A stretch of DNA of 64,000 nt, from positions 1,704,001 to 1,768,000 of the forward strand of contig NZ_CP045298.1 of the NCBI RefSeq assembly GCF_009363115.1, given 5' to 3'. Below the pieces are notes generated by a model. The model was not told where the DNA came from, made no database searches, and was given only the letters and a program-made list of their open reading frames with translations. This DNA comes from Paenibacillus brasilensis (lineage in GTDB: Bacteria > Bacillota > Bacilli > Paenibacillales > Paenibacillaceae). This document shows positions 43,798 through 54,066 of the stretch, piece by piece. The stretch's first letter is position 1. Each line of letters begins with the position of its first letter. The position numbers were made by a program, and so were the translations under genes.

Positions 43798-44625
43798 CTA
43801 AGCCCTCAGATTGTTAGCCAGGTTCATCATCGTATCGCTAGAGGTCAGCGCCCGCGCTGCCATTTGATACATCCGCTGAACTTGCATCATATCTGTCATT
43901 TCACCCGCTAAATCCACGTTGGACTGTTCCAGGTAACCGGAACGCACGGATACGTCCGTTGGAACAGCACCCGCTACACCTGCTGCACCGAATACATTTG
44001 CTTCTGTTACTCCATTCGCTAATACGAACAGGTTATCATCCCGCTGTTCCAGTCCTTCTGGACGTTGAACATCCATCAGCTTGATTCGCTGACCAGCTGT
44101 TGGTTCGCCCGTCCCATTAGCACGAATCAACAACTCACCGTCCGAATTAATAGCCACCTTGGAGCCTGCTGGCGCAGTCACAGGAATATCATTGTTGTCC
44201 AGTACCGAATAGCCTTCAGCCGTGGTCAACATCATCGTTGCACTGTCATTCGGGTCAGGAACAAAATGAAAGCTACCGTCACGAGTCCAGGCTTTTTGCC
44301 CATTGCCCTGAACTTCAAACATGGCATTGCCCTGGATTGCCAGATCGGTTGGAAGCCCCGTCTCCTTGAGTGATCCTTGTTCCATATTTTTCATAATTGA
44401 GGCCGTTTTAACTCCGTAGCCCAAATTATAACCCAGCGGCATAGCCCGCCCGTTTTGGAGATACGTTGAAGGCTGTTGCTGTACATTAGCCAGCACATCT
44501 TCAAAGGAGCCCTGTTTACTCTTATAGCCAGTCGTATTGATATTAGCGATATTATCGGCAATCAAATCCAAACGCTGTTGCACACTGGCCATAGATACCA
44601 TTGCGCCAATCATGGAGTTGTTCAT
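43798..44625 (-). CDS. flhP: Flagellar rod/hook-basal body protein FlhP
   Basis: A distal-rod-type protein of the flagellar axial family. The N-terminus MASVQQRLDLIADNIANINTTGYKSK is the conserved rod-protein signature and the C-terminus SNVDLAGEMTDMMQVQRMYQMAARAL the matching coiled-coil end. The 275-residue length and position after flhO and mbl agree with B. subtilis flhP. ATG 44625 has GGGGG 6 bases upstream; a GTG at 44628 is adjacent. Confidence 0.92.
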   Translation of the reverse strand: MNNSMIGAMVSMASVQQRLDLIADNIANINTTGYKSKQGSFEDVLANVQQQPSTYLQNGRAMPLGYNLGYGVKTASIMKNMEQGSLKETGLPTDLAIQGNAMFEVQGNGQKAWTRDGSFHFVPDPNDSATMMLTTAEGYSVLDNNDIPVTAPAGSKVAINSDGELLIRANGTGEPTAGQRIKLMDVQRPEGLEQRDDNLFVLANGVTEANVFGAAGVAGAVPTDVSVRSGYLEQSNVDLAGEMTDMMQVQRMYQMAARALTSSDTMMNLANNLRA

Positions 44626-44638
44626 CACTTACCCCCTG

Positions 44639-45523
44639 TTATACACGGCCTACTTCGTTAACGGCCTTGTCCAAGCTTTTATCATAAAATTGAATAACCT
44701 TCTGATTCGCTTCATAAGCTCTTAACGCAGCCATCATATCCACCATCGACTGCGAAGCATCCACATTAGATACTTCCAGATAACCCTGACGAACAGACAC
44801 AGTATCATTAGCGGTCATCATTCTGGCTGTAGCCCCATCCGTATCATTCAGGCGGAAATTCCCATTGCCCTCACGAACGAGCTGGTACGGCCGATCTATG
44901 ACACTAATTCCAAGCGTTGTTCCCAATGTCTGGTTGGACTGGCTATCCACCAATTCGCCCCGCTCATTTACTTTAAGTGCTGAGACAGCACCCGTCAATC
45001 GAATCGGTTTGCCATTCGTATCCAGCACTGCTGAGCCAGTCGATGAAAGCAATGCCCCCGCTCCATTTACCCGAAAATGTCCATCACGTGTATAGCGTAC
45101 ATTACCGTTATTGTCACGGACCGTAAAAAACGCTTCTGGACGATAGGTGACTTCACCGTTAGCATTAACAAATTTCCCTGCCTGATCAAAAGCCATAGGC
45201 TGACCCGTTGCCGGGTCGTTCACACTGATATTGGACTGTATCGCGAAATCCGTGGCCTGTCCGCTGTCCTTCAATATCCCCTGAATGTAAGGGGAGAGGC
45301 TTTCCTCGGCAAAAACGCCAGTATTGAGCTTGCCGACCGTACGGTTCGGATTATCCGGGTTACCGCCCGTCATAGAAATAAGCATTTCCGGAAAAGAACG
45401 TTGAACGCTGTTCTCCTGCTTGTATCCCGGCGTATTCATATTGGCAATATTTTGCGTCACGGTGTCATGGCGTCGTTGCTGTGTCATCATTCCGGCTGCC
45501 GCAGTATATAGACCTCTCAACAT
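44639..45523 (-). CDS. flhO: Flagellar rod/hook-basal body protein FlhO
   Basis: A second axial-family flagellar protein (294 residues) with N-terminal MLRGLYTAAAGMMTQQRRHD then TVTQNIANMNTPGYKQ, and C-terminal SNVDASQSMVDMMAALRAYEANQKVIQFYDKSLDKAVNEVGRV. It resembles FlgF/FlgG of other bacteria. RBS GGGGTG with an 8-base spacer. It lies 13 bases before flhP and 123 bases after mbl; in B. subtilis the three are also adjacent. Confidence 0.93.
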   Translation of the reverse strand: MLRGLYTAAAGMMTQQRRHDTVTQNIANMNTPGYKQENSVQRSFPEMLISMTGGNPDNPNRTVGKLNTGVFAEESLSPYIQGILKDSGQATDFAIQSNISVNDPATGQPMAFDQAGKFVNANGEVTYRPEAFFTVRDNNGNVRYTRDGHFRVNGAGALLSSTGSAVLDTNGKPIRLTGAVSALKVNERGELVDSQSNQTLGTTLGISVIDRPYQLVREGNGNFRLNDTDGATARMMTANDTVSVRQGYLEVSNVDASQSMVDMMAALRAYEANQKVIQFYDKSLDKAVNEVGRV

Positions 45524-45646
45524 GTATCGTGCACCCCAATCCTATACTCTGCTAATGCATCATCTACTCGCATGGAGGTTTGGAAGCCGATATGTAAGGC
45601 AACCTGTCCGACCACACACGAGTCTCATATAGTCACTATCGGCAGA

Positions 45647-46645
45647 TTAGAACTTTTTCTTAACCACATGATCCAAATTATCCAGCATAATTCCTGTGCC
45701 TTTAACAACACAATGCATCGGATCCTCGGCAACCAATACCGGAACACGTAATTCTTCTGCAAGCAGCTCGTCCAATCCGCTAAGCAGCGCACCGCCACCA
45801 GTCAGAATGACACCACGATCAATAATATCGGCTGACAGTTCCGGTGGGGTCTGCTCCAATACAAACTTGGCCGCAGCAACAATCGCTGACACAGGGTCTC
45901 TAAGCGCGTCCTGTACTTCATCGGCGGAAATACTTAATGTTTTGGGCAATCCGGATACCATATCCCGTCCACGAATGTCCATTTCCGCACGTTTTCCACT
46001 CGGATGCACGGTTCCGATAGCAATCTTGATATCCTCGGCCGTACGTTCCCCAATGAGAAGCTTATACTTGGTTTTCACATATTTCATGATGGCTGTATCA
46101 AACTTATCCCCTGCCATTTTAATGGAAGAAGCTGTGACCACATCCCCCATAGAAAGGACTGCGACGTCTGTCGTTCCACCACCAATATCCACGACCATGT
46201 TGCCGCTAGGCTCAAAGATATCCATTCCTGCCCCGATGGCAGCTGCTTTTGGCTCTTCCTCCAAAAATACTTCTTTCGCCCCGCTGCGCTCTGCCGCTTC
46301 ACGAATCGCTTTTTGTTCCACTGAGGTAATGTTCGTCGGTGCACAAATCAAAATACGAGGGTGGCTGTACCAGCTTTTCCCCCCTACCCGATTGATAAAA
46401 TATTTTAACATTGCCTCCGTCACTTCAAAATCGGCGATAACACCATCACGCAAAGGACGAATGGCTATGATATTACCAGGAGTCCGCCCAACCATGCGAC
46501 GCGCTTCCTCTCCGACAGCCAATACTTTTTTTGTATCGCTTTCTATCGCAACAACGGAAGGTTCGTCAAGAACAACCCCCTTCCCTTTGACGTGGATAAG
46601 CACGTTGGCCGTACCGAGGTCGATACCGATATCATTACTGAACAT
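45647..46645 (-). CDS. mbl: Rod-shape-determining protein Mbl (MreB-like actin)
   Basis: Mbl is a bacterial actin that polymerises at the membrane and guides lateral wall synthesis. The 332-residue protein starts MFSNDIGIDLGTANVLIHVKGKG (phosphate-1 loop) and contains the phosphate-2 loop VVDIGGGTTDVAVLS and the adenosine motif GVILTGGGALLSGLDELL. Position between spoIIID and flhO identifies it as mbl rather than mreB. Confidence 0.95.
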   Translation of the reverse strand: MFSNDIGIDLGTANVLIHVKGKGVVLDEPSVVAIESDTKKVLAVGEEARRMVGRTPGNIIAIRPLRDGVIADFEVTEAMLKYFINRVGGKSWYSHPRILICAPTNITSVEQKAIREAAERSGAKEVFLEEEPKAAAIGAGMDIFEPSGNMVVDIGGGTTDVAVLSMGDVVTASSIKMAGDKFDTAIMKYVKTKYKLLIGERTAEDIKIAIGTVHPSGKRAEMDIRGRDMVSGLPKTLSISADEVQDALRDPVSAIVAAAKFVLEQTPPELSADIIDRGVILTGGGALLSGLDELLAEELRVPVLVAEDPMHCVVKGTGIMLDNLDHVVKKKF

Positions 46646-46815
46646 ATTAAAAAGGCCCCCAAAGTGATATTTTAAAAGCTAAGATTCGACAAGAAGCGGC
46701 AAATATATGTATAAACCTACGGTTACATGTCATTTTTCGTCTTGTACCATCTTTTAACATATCATACTTCAGGGGGTTGATTCAATGGCTTTGCCAGCCA
46801 ATTCACTATATATTT

Positions 46816-47103
46816 TTAAGACTTGCCGGAAATGAGAATCTCCCTTCTTTTCCCACTCGTTTTTTTGTACTTAATTTTCGTCGCTTCCCCTCCCCGCAGA
46901 TGGCGGATGGATTTATGGTATTCGAGAATGTGCTTTACTTGATCGGCAAGATCCGGGTTGATTTCAGGCAGCCGTTCGGTCAGATCTTTATGCACCGTGC
47001 TCTTGGAGACACCAAATTCCTTGGCAATCGTACGGACCGTATTCCTTGTTTCCACGATACAGCGACCGATTTTGATGGTCCGTTCCTTGATGTAATCGTG
47101 CAC
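46816..47103 (-). CDS. spoIIID: Sporulation transcription factor SpoIIID
   Basis: SpoIIID is the mother-cell DNA-binding regulator that adjusts the sigma-E regulon and helps switch on sigK. The 95-residue protein is of standard length and has the helix-turn-helix RNTVRTIAKEFGVSKSTVHK (about 20-39), then KDLTERLPEINPDLADQV and a basic tail (GGEATKIKYKKT). The start is GTG 47103, with GGGAGG 7 bases upstream. A sigma-E-like promoter lies at 47137-47165. The gene precedes mbl, as in B. subtilis. Confidence 0.95.
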   Translation of the reverse strand: MHDYIKERTIKIGRCIVETRNTVRTIAKEFGVSKSTVHKDLTERLPEINPDLADQVKHILEYHKSIRHLRGGEATKIKYKKTSGKRREILISGKS

Positions 47104-47136
47104 GCTCCCGCCTCCCTACTGTGGATAGTTTGGTAC

Positions 47137-47165
47137 ATTATATGAGGAGCGTGCTTATATATTCG
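47137..47165 (-). promoter_or_regulatory. Putative sigma-E promoter of spoIIID
   Basis: CATATAAT (47137-47144, minus strand) agrees with the sigma-E -10 consensus CATACAAT at seven positions. About 13 bases upstream lies CGAATATA, sharing only the ATAT core with the -35 consensus. The start of transcription would be near 47130. spoIIID is known to be sigma-E dependent in B. subtilis. Confidence 0.45.
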
Positions 47166-47251
47166 CGGTTTGGCGGGAGACATGCTTCCGAAGGCCTATT
47201 TATTTGACAGAAGCAACTTATCTGTTTACCTCCTGAACAAAAATGAATAAG

Positions 47252-47280
47252 AAAAAAGCAGGGAATATGGATTCCCCGCT
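47252..47280 (-). terminator. Intrinsic terminator of spoIIQ
   Basis: On the minus strand AGCGGGGAAT pairs with ATTCCCTGCT (one G-U pair) around a 4-base loop and runs into TTTTTTC. It lies 25 bases past the spoIIQ stop codon. Confidence 0.85.
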
Positions 47281-47304
47281 TTGCATGCAAAGCCATAACT
47301 GAAT

Positions 47305-48045
47305 TTATTTTTTAGGAAGCAGACCTGTAGGATTCACCGGCTTGCCATCCTGGTACACTTCAAAATGCAGATGCGTTTTCAAATCTTTTTCAAGCTCGTT
47401 ACGACCCGCTGAAGCAATCACATCATTCTGTTTAACTTGATCGCCCTCTTTTACTTTCAGATCGCTCAAGCTTTGGTACACCGTTTTGAGATTGTTATCA
47501 TGCGTGATTTCTACGACATTCCCCACCAGCGGATTTTGTTCCACACGGGATACTTTGCCACTCAGGGCGGCTCTCACTTCAAACGCTTGATCGTCGGCCC
47601 GGGAAAGATCAATTCCGGTGTTAGCAGTAAAGGTTTTATCATACTCTACCATGGCTGCTGCCTGCTCATCAGCTGTCGCATTTTCGTCAAAAAATGGCTT
47701 TACGACCTTTACTGCGGCGGCATCTGCCACCGGCCATGCGATATTTTCCGACTGGGCAACGACTTCCATACTTTCTGGCTGTTGTCCGTTAACATCTGTA
47801 TCGACTGCGCTTGTGCTCTGTACCGATGGACTAGCTGGGTCAGGTTTGAAAGACTTCTGGCTGGCATCCTGATAGACCCACACTAAAGTTAGTATAATGG
47901 CTGCTGCGGCAATGTAGGCTGCCGGGTATGCCCACCTTTTGGACAACAGCTTTTTCCACGAAGACGGCTGTGAAGCTCTTCCACCCTGAAAGGTTTTGGG
48001 TGTTTCTTCATGATTTTGGTTCTGGTTTTTATTTTGTTCACTCAT
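47305..48045 (-). CDS. spoIIQ: Stage II sporulation protein SpoIIQ (M23-like)
   Basis: SpoIIQ is made in the forespore and forms, with SpoIIIAH, the channel linking it to the mother cell. The 246-residue protein has a cytoplasmic N-terminus, one membrane helix (about 40-57) and an extracytoplasmic LytM/M23 domain (about 140-246). The HxH zinc motif is present (THLHFEVYQ), but the first zinc ligand is replaced by Asn142 (ANTGID in place of HxGID), so peptidase activity is unlikely; B. subtilis SpoIIQ is also degenerate at this site. RBS GAGGTG. A good sigma-F promoter lies just upstream. Confidence 0.9.
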   Translation of the reverse strand: MSEQNKNQNQNHEETPKTFQGGRASQPSSWKKLLSKRWAYPAAYIAAAAIILTLVWVYQDASQKSFKPDPASPSVQSTSAVDTDVNGQQPESMEVVAQSENIAWPVADAAAVKVVKPFFDENATADEQAAAMVEYDKTFTANTGIDLSRADDQAFEVRAALSGKVSRVEQNPLVGNVVEITHDNNLKTVYQSLSDLKVKEGDQVKQNDVIASAGRNELEKDLKTHLHFEVYQDGKPVNPTGLLPKK

Positions 48046-48066
48046 TTGCTCATCACCTCAGTAACC

Positions 48067-48094
48067 AGTGTTACCGGGTGCAACTCTTTTATAC
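48067..48094 (-). promoter_or_regulatory. Putative sigma-F promoter of spoIIQ
   Basis: GTATA (48090-48094) and GGTAACACT (48067-48075) on the minus strand match the sigma-F consensus (GYATA; GGNNANANT) at every fixed position, with a 14-base spacer. Transcription would start near 48060, 15 bases before the ATG. spoIIQ is a classic sigma-F target. Confidence 0.65.
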
Positions 48095-48115
48095 TTCAAA
48101 GTTTTGAAAAATTTA

Positions 48116-49561
48116 CTAACCTAGAATACGAGAAGCCTGTGCAAAGGAAATGCCAGTATAGTAGTGAAGGAGAATTTGAGTGGCAGTATAGCCTTCCTTG
48201 GCCATTCCATTGGCCCCCCACTGGCTCATGCCGACACCATGGCCGTAGCCATAGGTCGTTATAGCAATCTTGTTTCCTTCGGTCCTCCAGGTAAATTCAG
48301 CCGAACGAAGTCCCAGTTTGTTGCGAATTTCCGGTCCTGTAAAGACTGTCCCTTCTACTTTAATCTTTTTGATCCGATGGCCTTCTGTCTTGGAAAGCAC
48401 CTGAATCTCGGGCATACTTACTCCTCCAGTAGAATCGGCCATCGCAGCACGGCTCAATCCCAGTCTATCAAACACGCCCTGACGGCTTAGTGTGATGGTT
48501 TCTTTATATCGTGGAGCCAGCTGCTTGTCCCAGGGACTCGATACACTCCGTAAGTAGGGCACTGCCTTGGCCCAAACATCCTCTGAATTTTCGGTATAAC
48601 CGTTGCTGGTAGAAAAAAAAGAAGCGGTAATCGGTTTGCCCTCATACACCATGATTGTATCCTTGGTATCGCGTACAGCCTGCCGAATTTTAGCCAGCTC
48701 AGCAGCTTTACCGGAATGCCCCCACTCTCTAGTAAGTTTAGCTTTAGAAATATAAGCCTGATGCTTAACGGTATCCGTCACATCTGCTCCTGCTGGTGCG
48801 CCGCTGGTATCATCAGCCAGCAAACGCCGAGTAATGAAGGTGCGCGCGGCAATAGCTTGCGCCTTCAGTGCCTCGCCTTCGAAGCTGGGCGGCATTTCGG
48901 CGGCTACAACACCGACAATGTACTCCTCCAGCGGCAGCGTCTCTGTACGGCCCGTAGACGTGACGTAAACACGCACGTCTGGCTCTGCCACTGTCGGAAC
49001 ACCACGCGCTGGAGCAGCGGGGATCGCGGGGATGGGTGGAACCCCAGGCAGCCGCGTGACGGTGGCTTCAGACTTCGCAGCCGCGACGGATATCTCGGGG
49101 GCTACCTTGCGGCTGCCTGGTGGCAACGGCTTCGCCGTATGACGTGGCCACGTCATTAACGCAGGCACAGCCAGCGCAAGCGCCAGCAGGCCTGCTATGG
49201 CGACAGCTGGCAGCCAGGGACGGTGGCTTCCCCAGCGTGGAGCACGCCCGGTGGCAGGCCGCAGGTGTGGCACGGGCATTGATGCGGGCGGTAAGCTTAC
49301 GTCGCGTGTGGCACGAGCTGCTGCGCCGGAGGCAGACAGCGACGCGCTTACGAGATGCACAGCGGGAGTCACTGCCGTTGCACGCCGTGCGTACCTGGCT
49401 TCAGCGGTCATTGGGCCTCGTGTACCCGATCTCTGCTGGGCAAGCCTGCTTGTCTGTGCCGGAGCAGCTATAAAGCCGGGACTTTCCTCTTCAGGTAAAG
49501 CCCGGCGATGATCGTTGGCATGATGAATCGGTATACGAATGCGAACCTGTGAATCTTTCAT
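48116..49561 (-). CDS. spoIID: Stage II sporulation protein D (SpoIID) with GC-rich N-terminal extension
   Basis: SpoIID is the lytic transglycosylase that, with SpoIIP, degrades peptidoglycan during engulfment. The catalytic region starts PLEEYIVGVVAAEMPPSFEGEALKAQAIAAR (catalytic Glu in AAEMP), and the C-terminal GYGHGVGMSQWGANGMA signature is intact. The single membrane helix (WLPAVAIAGLLALALAV) is preceded by about 112 hydrophilic residues rich in Arg, Ala, Ser and Pro, where B. subtilis SpoIID has only a short tail. This part and the following linker (about 48980-49480) are visibly GC-rich. ATG 49561 has GGAGG 9 bases upstream; ATG 49567 is too close to it. 481 residues in total. Confidence 0.92.
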   Translation of the reverse strand: MKDSQVRIRIPIHHANDHRRALPEEESPGFIAAPAQTSRLAQQRSGTRGPMTAEARYARRATAVTPAVHLVSASLSASGAAARATRDVSLPPASMPVPHLRPATGRAPRWGSHRPWLPAVAIAGLLALALAVPALMTWPRHTAKPLPPGSRKVAPEISVAAAKSEATVTRLPGVPPIPAIPAAPARGVPTVAEPDVRVYVTSTGRTETLPLEEYIVGVVAAEMPPSFEGEALKAQAIAARTFITRRLLADDTSGAPAGADVTDTVKHQAYISKAKLTREWGHSGKAAELAKIRQAVRDTKDTIMVYEGKPITASFFSTSNGYTENSEDVWAKAVPYLRSVSSPWDKQLAPRYKETITLSRQGVFDRLGLSRAAMADSTGGVSMPEIQVLSKTEGHRIKKIKVEGTVFTGPEIRNKLGLRSAEFTWRTEGNKIAITTYGYGHGVGMSQWGANGMAKEGYTATQILLHYYTGISFAQASRILG

Positions 49562-49705
49562 GGGCATAAACCTCCATCAAAGGGCTGAATATCTGGCTGG
49601 AAGCAATCAACTGCTCCAGTAGATATTTTCAATCATATGAGGTCGTCCACTTTGATAGAACCGTTTTAAGAGGGCTGAAAGAATGAAAAAAGACAAGCCG
49701 AAAAC

Positions 49706-49736
49706 ACGAAAAAACCAAGCCCTTTCGGACTTGGTT
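49706..49736 (-). terminator. Intrinsic terminator of murA
   Basis: AACCAAG (49713-49719) pairs with CTTGGTT (49730-49736), and the minus strand continues as TTTTTCG. It lies about 45 bases past the murA stop codon and isolates spoIID. Confidence 0.8.
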
Positions 49737-49781
49737 CCTAATTGTTTGTAAACCATATTCATACACCGCGTGTGTTAAAGC

Positions 49782-51137
49782 TTATGCCAGAGAAGGTTGA
49801 ATCTTTTTGAACAAATTCCCTGTAGTTTCTTCCGATATTACACGCTCTGTAGTGGACGAATGATCCAGCTTCGGCTCTTCTACGGTCACTCTGTAAATAT
49901 CCGCACCCAATCCAGTCAGCTTCTCAGCCAAATGAACGTAGCCACGGTCAATGTGATGTACACCGGATACCTCTGTAGTACCCTCCGCAATAAGCCCGGT
50001 CAGAATTAACGCAGCACCTGCACGCAAATCTGTCGAAGTCACTTTCGCGCCTGTCAGTTTCGCATTGCCTGTTACAATCGCAGAACGACCTTCGACTTTA
50101 ATCTCCGCATTCATAAGATGAAATTCATCCACATGCATGAAGCGATTTTCAAAGACGGTTTCGGTGATAATGCTCGTTCCTTCAGCAGCAAGTTGAAGTG
50201 CCATCATCTGAGACTGCATATCCGTAGGGAAACCAGGATAAGGCAACGTTTTAACATCAACAGCCTTTAACGGCTTATCAGCGATAACACGAACTCCGTT
50301 TTCATCTGGTTGAATGGTTACACCCATTTCTTCCATCTTGGAGATAACAGGTCCCAAATGATCAGATATTGCCCCTTCCACATATACGTTCCCGCCTGTG
50401 ATCGCAGCAGCAACCATATAAGTACCTGCTTCTACACGGTCGGGAATGACCGTATGCTTCACACCATGAAGTTTCTCGACGCCTTCAATACGAATAACGC
50501 CAGTACCCGCACCACGTACCTTGGCTCCCATACCATTGAGGAAGTTCGCAAGATCAACGATCTCAGGTTCCTTAGCAGCATTCTCAATAGTGGTTACGCC
50601 CTCGGCAAGAGTAGCGGCCATCATAATATTCTCGGTTGCTCCTACGCTGGCTACATCCAAATAAACCTTGGCTCCACGCAGACGCCCGTTACTTTTCGCT
50701 TCAATAAAACCTTGGCCTAGACTAATCTCGGCCCCCAATGCTTCAAAGCCCTTCAAATGCTGGTCAATTGGTCGTGTGCCAATTGCGCAGCCGCCCGGAA
50801 GCGAAATTCTCGTATGTCCCAAACGTGTAAGCAACGGTCCCATAACCAAGAATGATGCGCGCATTTTCCTAACCCACTCATAAGGGGCTTCACAGGAAAT
50901 TATCTTCCGCGCGTCAACACGAATGACCTCATCTTGGTATGTAACGCCTGCTCCTAAGGACTCCAGTACTTTGTTAATGGTCATCACATCGTCTAGAGGA
51001 GGCGCATCAATAATAACACTTTCTCCTTCTTCTCCTAGCAGAGAAGCAGCGATGATCGGCAGAACTGAGTTTTTGGCTCCGCTGACTTTGACACTCCCGG
51101 TCAATCTGTTGCCACCGCGGACGATAAATTTGCTCAT
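49782..51137 (-). CDS. murA: UDP-N-acetylglucosamine 1-carboxyvinyltransferase MurA
   Basis: MurA catalyses the first committed step of peptidoglycan synthesis, adding enolpyruvate to UDP-GlcNAc. The 451-residue protein shows the N-terminal [20 protein letters not shown] (Lys22), the active-site cysteine loop [12 protein letters not shown] (Cys117, the fosfomycin target) and repeated EPSP-synthase-type half-domains. The C-terminus has about 20 extra residues ([20 protein letters not shown]) compared with usual MurA. In B. subtilis the gene is also between spoIID and the atp operon. Confidence 0.95.
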   Translation of the reverse strand: MSKFIVRGGNRLTGSVKVSGAKNSVLPIIAASLLGEEGESVIIDAPPLDDVMTINKVLESLGAGVTYQDEVIRVDARKIISCEAPYEWVRKMRASFLVMGPLLTRLGHTRISLPGGCAIGTRPIDQHLKGFEALGAEISLGQGFIEAKSNGRLRGAKVYLDVASVGATENIMMAATLAEGVTTIENAAKEPEIVDLANFLNGMGAKVRGAGTGVIRIEGVEKLHGVKHTVIPDRVEAGTYMVAAAITGGNVYVEGAISDHLGPVISKMEEMGVTIQPDENGVRVIADKPLKAVDVKTLPYPGFPTDMQSQMMALQLAAEGTSIITETVFENRFMHVDEFHLMNAEIKVEGRSAIVTGNAKLTGAKVTSTDLRAGAALILTGLIAEGTTEVSGVHHIDRGYVHLAEKLTGLGADIYRVTVEEPKLDHSSTTERVISEETTGNLFKKIQPSLA

Positions 51138-51460
51138 CTATGGTTCCCTCCGCGCGTCATTTCCCTTTTCCATCATGGAAAAAAAGAACATATTCCGCTA
51201 TTTTCATGCCTTGCTTTTTCATTACATAAAAAACAAGATTTTATTAATACCCTAACTGCCATCATACCACTGATCAAAACAAGTATACAAGCGTTTTTTG
51301 TACTTGACGTCCATCATACTCCAACTGATTCAGTCGGTTATACATGTATGGTTCTTTTGTTTACCATTGTTGACAATCTGAAACGATGTTATTCGACATT
51401 TCCCGCAATGACGCAGTCATAAAGTCATATAACCCGCTCGCTCCATGTTAAAACAACACA
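51138..51460. other. murA upstream region
   Basis: No gene is visible. A possible promoter on the minus strand is TTGTAT, 18 bases, TATGAT near 51250-51300. The rest has short direct and inverted TGAC/GTCA repeats around 51409-51427 without clear meaning. Confidence 0.35.
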
Positions 51461-51712
51461 CTAGAGCATCTGGCTCCATGAGATGTAGCTCAGCAGGAAA
51501 CCAGAAACCAACTGTCCGACGATAATAGCAAGAAACAAGTGCAACAATCTGCCATGCGGTCCTTTGGGGTGCCGGATTATTAAATCCAGCTTTAAGCTCT
51601 GTAAAGCCCACCAAGCTAGCGCTATACAGATGAGTGACACGATCATGGAGATCAACGCGGTCATACTCGCCGATTGACTTAGCTGTTCAGCCAGCTGCTG
51701 CTTCCCGTTCAT
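51461..51712 (-). CDS. ywzB: DUF1146 family membrane protein (YwzB-like)
   Basis: An 83-residue protein with two membrane helices (ALISMIVSLICIALAWWAL and LLHLFLAIIVGQLVSGFLLSYI) joined by the conserved DUF1146 phrase QSLKLDLIIRHPKGPHGRLLH. B. subtilis ywzB lies in the same place, just after atpC. RBS GGAGG, 8 bases before the ATG. Function unknown. Confidence 0.85.
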   Translation of the reverse strand: MNGKQQLAEQLSQSASMTALISMIVSLICIALAWWALQSLKLDLIIRHPKGPHGRLLHLFLAIIVGQLVSGFLLSYISWSQML

Positions 51713-52065
51713 CCGTAATCCCTCCCATCTGCTTCACAGACTTCTTTATAATACTCGGCGAGCGCCTAATATGCTAGTCATATTTCTGCTTTCAGAACAT
51801 TTATCTCGACAAAATATGAATAATTACTTCTGTTTCGTGAATTTAAAAGGTACTATGTACCTAGCTGCCGAGCAAGAAATAGGACTGCATATTTGGTAAT
51901 GATATTAAAAAAAGGGCCCGATCACAGTGATTGAAGGAAGGAAAGGTTTTCCTCTCCACCTGCCGGACATTCTCTGGCAGAAGTTATGAAGCGGTCTCCC
52001 TGTCATTCCATCCGTATACTATGCCGAACCCTTTAATAATTCCACTAAAACCTAATATTTAATTC
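51713..52065. other. Region downstream of the atp operon
   Basis: A hairpin CTGCC...GGCAG lies at about 51960-51985, and on the minus strand a GGGCCC precedes a seven-T run at about 51911-51922, which together may form the terminator of the atp operon, though the exact stem is unclear. An ATATTA-rich stretch upstream of ywzB probably contains its promoter. No gene is visible. Confidence 0.4.
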
Positions 52066-52473
52066 TTATTTGGTCCTGATACTTGTAGCATTCAAACGGT
52101 TAAGCGCCCGTTGCAGAGCCACTTCCGCCCGATGATGGTCTATCTGCTCCTGCTTGCTCTGGAGCCGCAGCTCCGCCCGCTCCCTTGCCGCACGGGCACG
52201 CTCTACGTCAATATCTTCAGAGCGTTCCGCACTCTCAGCCAAAATAACCACTTTATCCTTGCGGACTTCAACAAAGCCCCCATTGACCGCGATCACCTCA
52301 GTCTGACCACCGATTTTGATACTTACCGGTGCAATCTTCAAGGGAGTGACCAAGGGAAGGTGTCCAGGTAAAATACCAAGGTCGCCTTCCGAGCCGCGAA
52401 CACTGATGCTGTTGACCTGCTCTGTATAGACCAGGCGCTCCGGCGTCACAATCTCTAATAAATACGTGCTCAC
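52066..52473 (-). CDS. atpC: ATP synthase epsilon subunit
   Basis: The central-stalk regulatory subunit of F1. The 135-residue protein has the N-terminal beta-sandwich (LLEIVTPERLVYTEQVNSIS, GDLGILPGHLPLVTPL, VNGGFVEVRKDKVVILAE) and the C-terminal two-helix part (DIDVERARAARERAE...ALNRL). The start is GTG 52473, with GGAGGG 6 bases upstream. Last gene of the atp operon. Confidence 0.95.
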   Translation of the reverse strand: MSTYLLEIVTPERLVYTEQVNSISVRGSEGDLGILPGHLPLVTPLKIAPVSIKIGGQTEVIAVNGGFVEVRKDKVVILAESAERSEDIDVERARAARERAELRLQSKQEQIDHHRAEVALQRALNRLNATSIRTK

Positions 52474-52545
52474 TTGAATCCCTCCTGAAAGCTGTCCACA
52501 GACAGCTCACTTCGTAAGGCTTTCGGCTATTCTTTGCCTGTGTAA

Positions 52546-53961
<1,416 letters not shown>

Positions 53962-54066
53962 CTACAAGCTTGCACAGCCGCAAATCTGAACAATTCTGAT
54001 TTGTTTTGCGCCCGCAAATTATCATATTAGTATAGGCTCTGCTATACAGCAATCTGCAAAAGCTCA

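Noticed and set aside
49632..49653. Sigma-E promoter for spoIID
   Set aside because: CATATGAT at 49632-49639 is a fair -10 box, but no -35 box is at the right distance.
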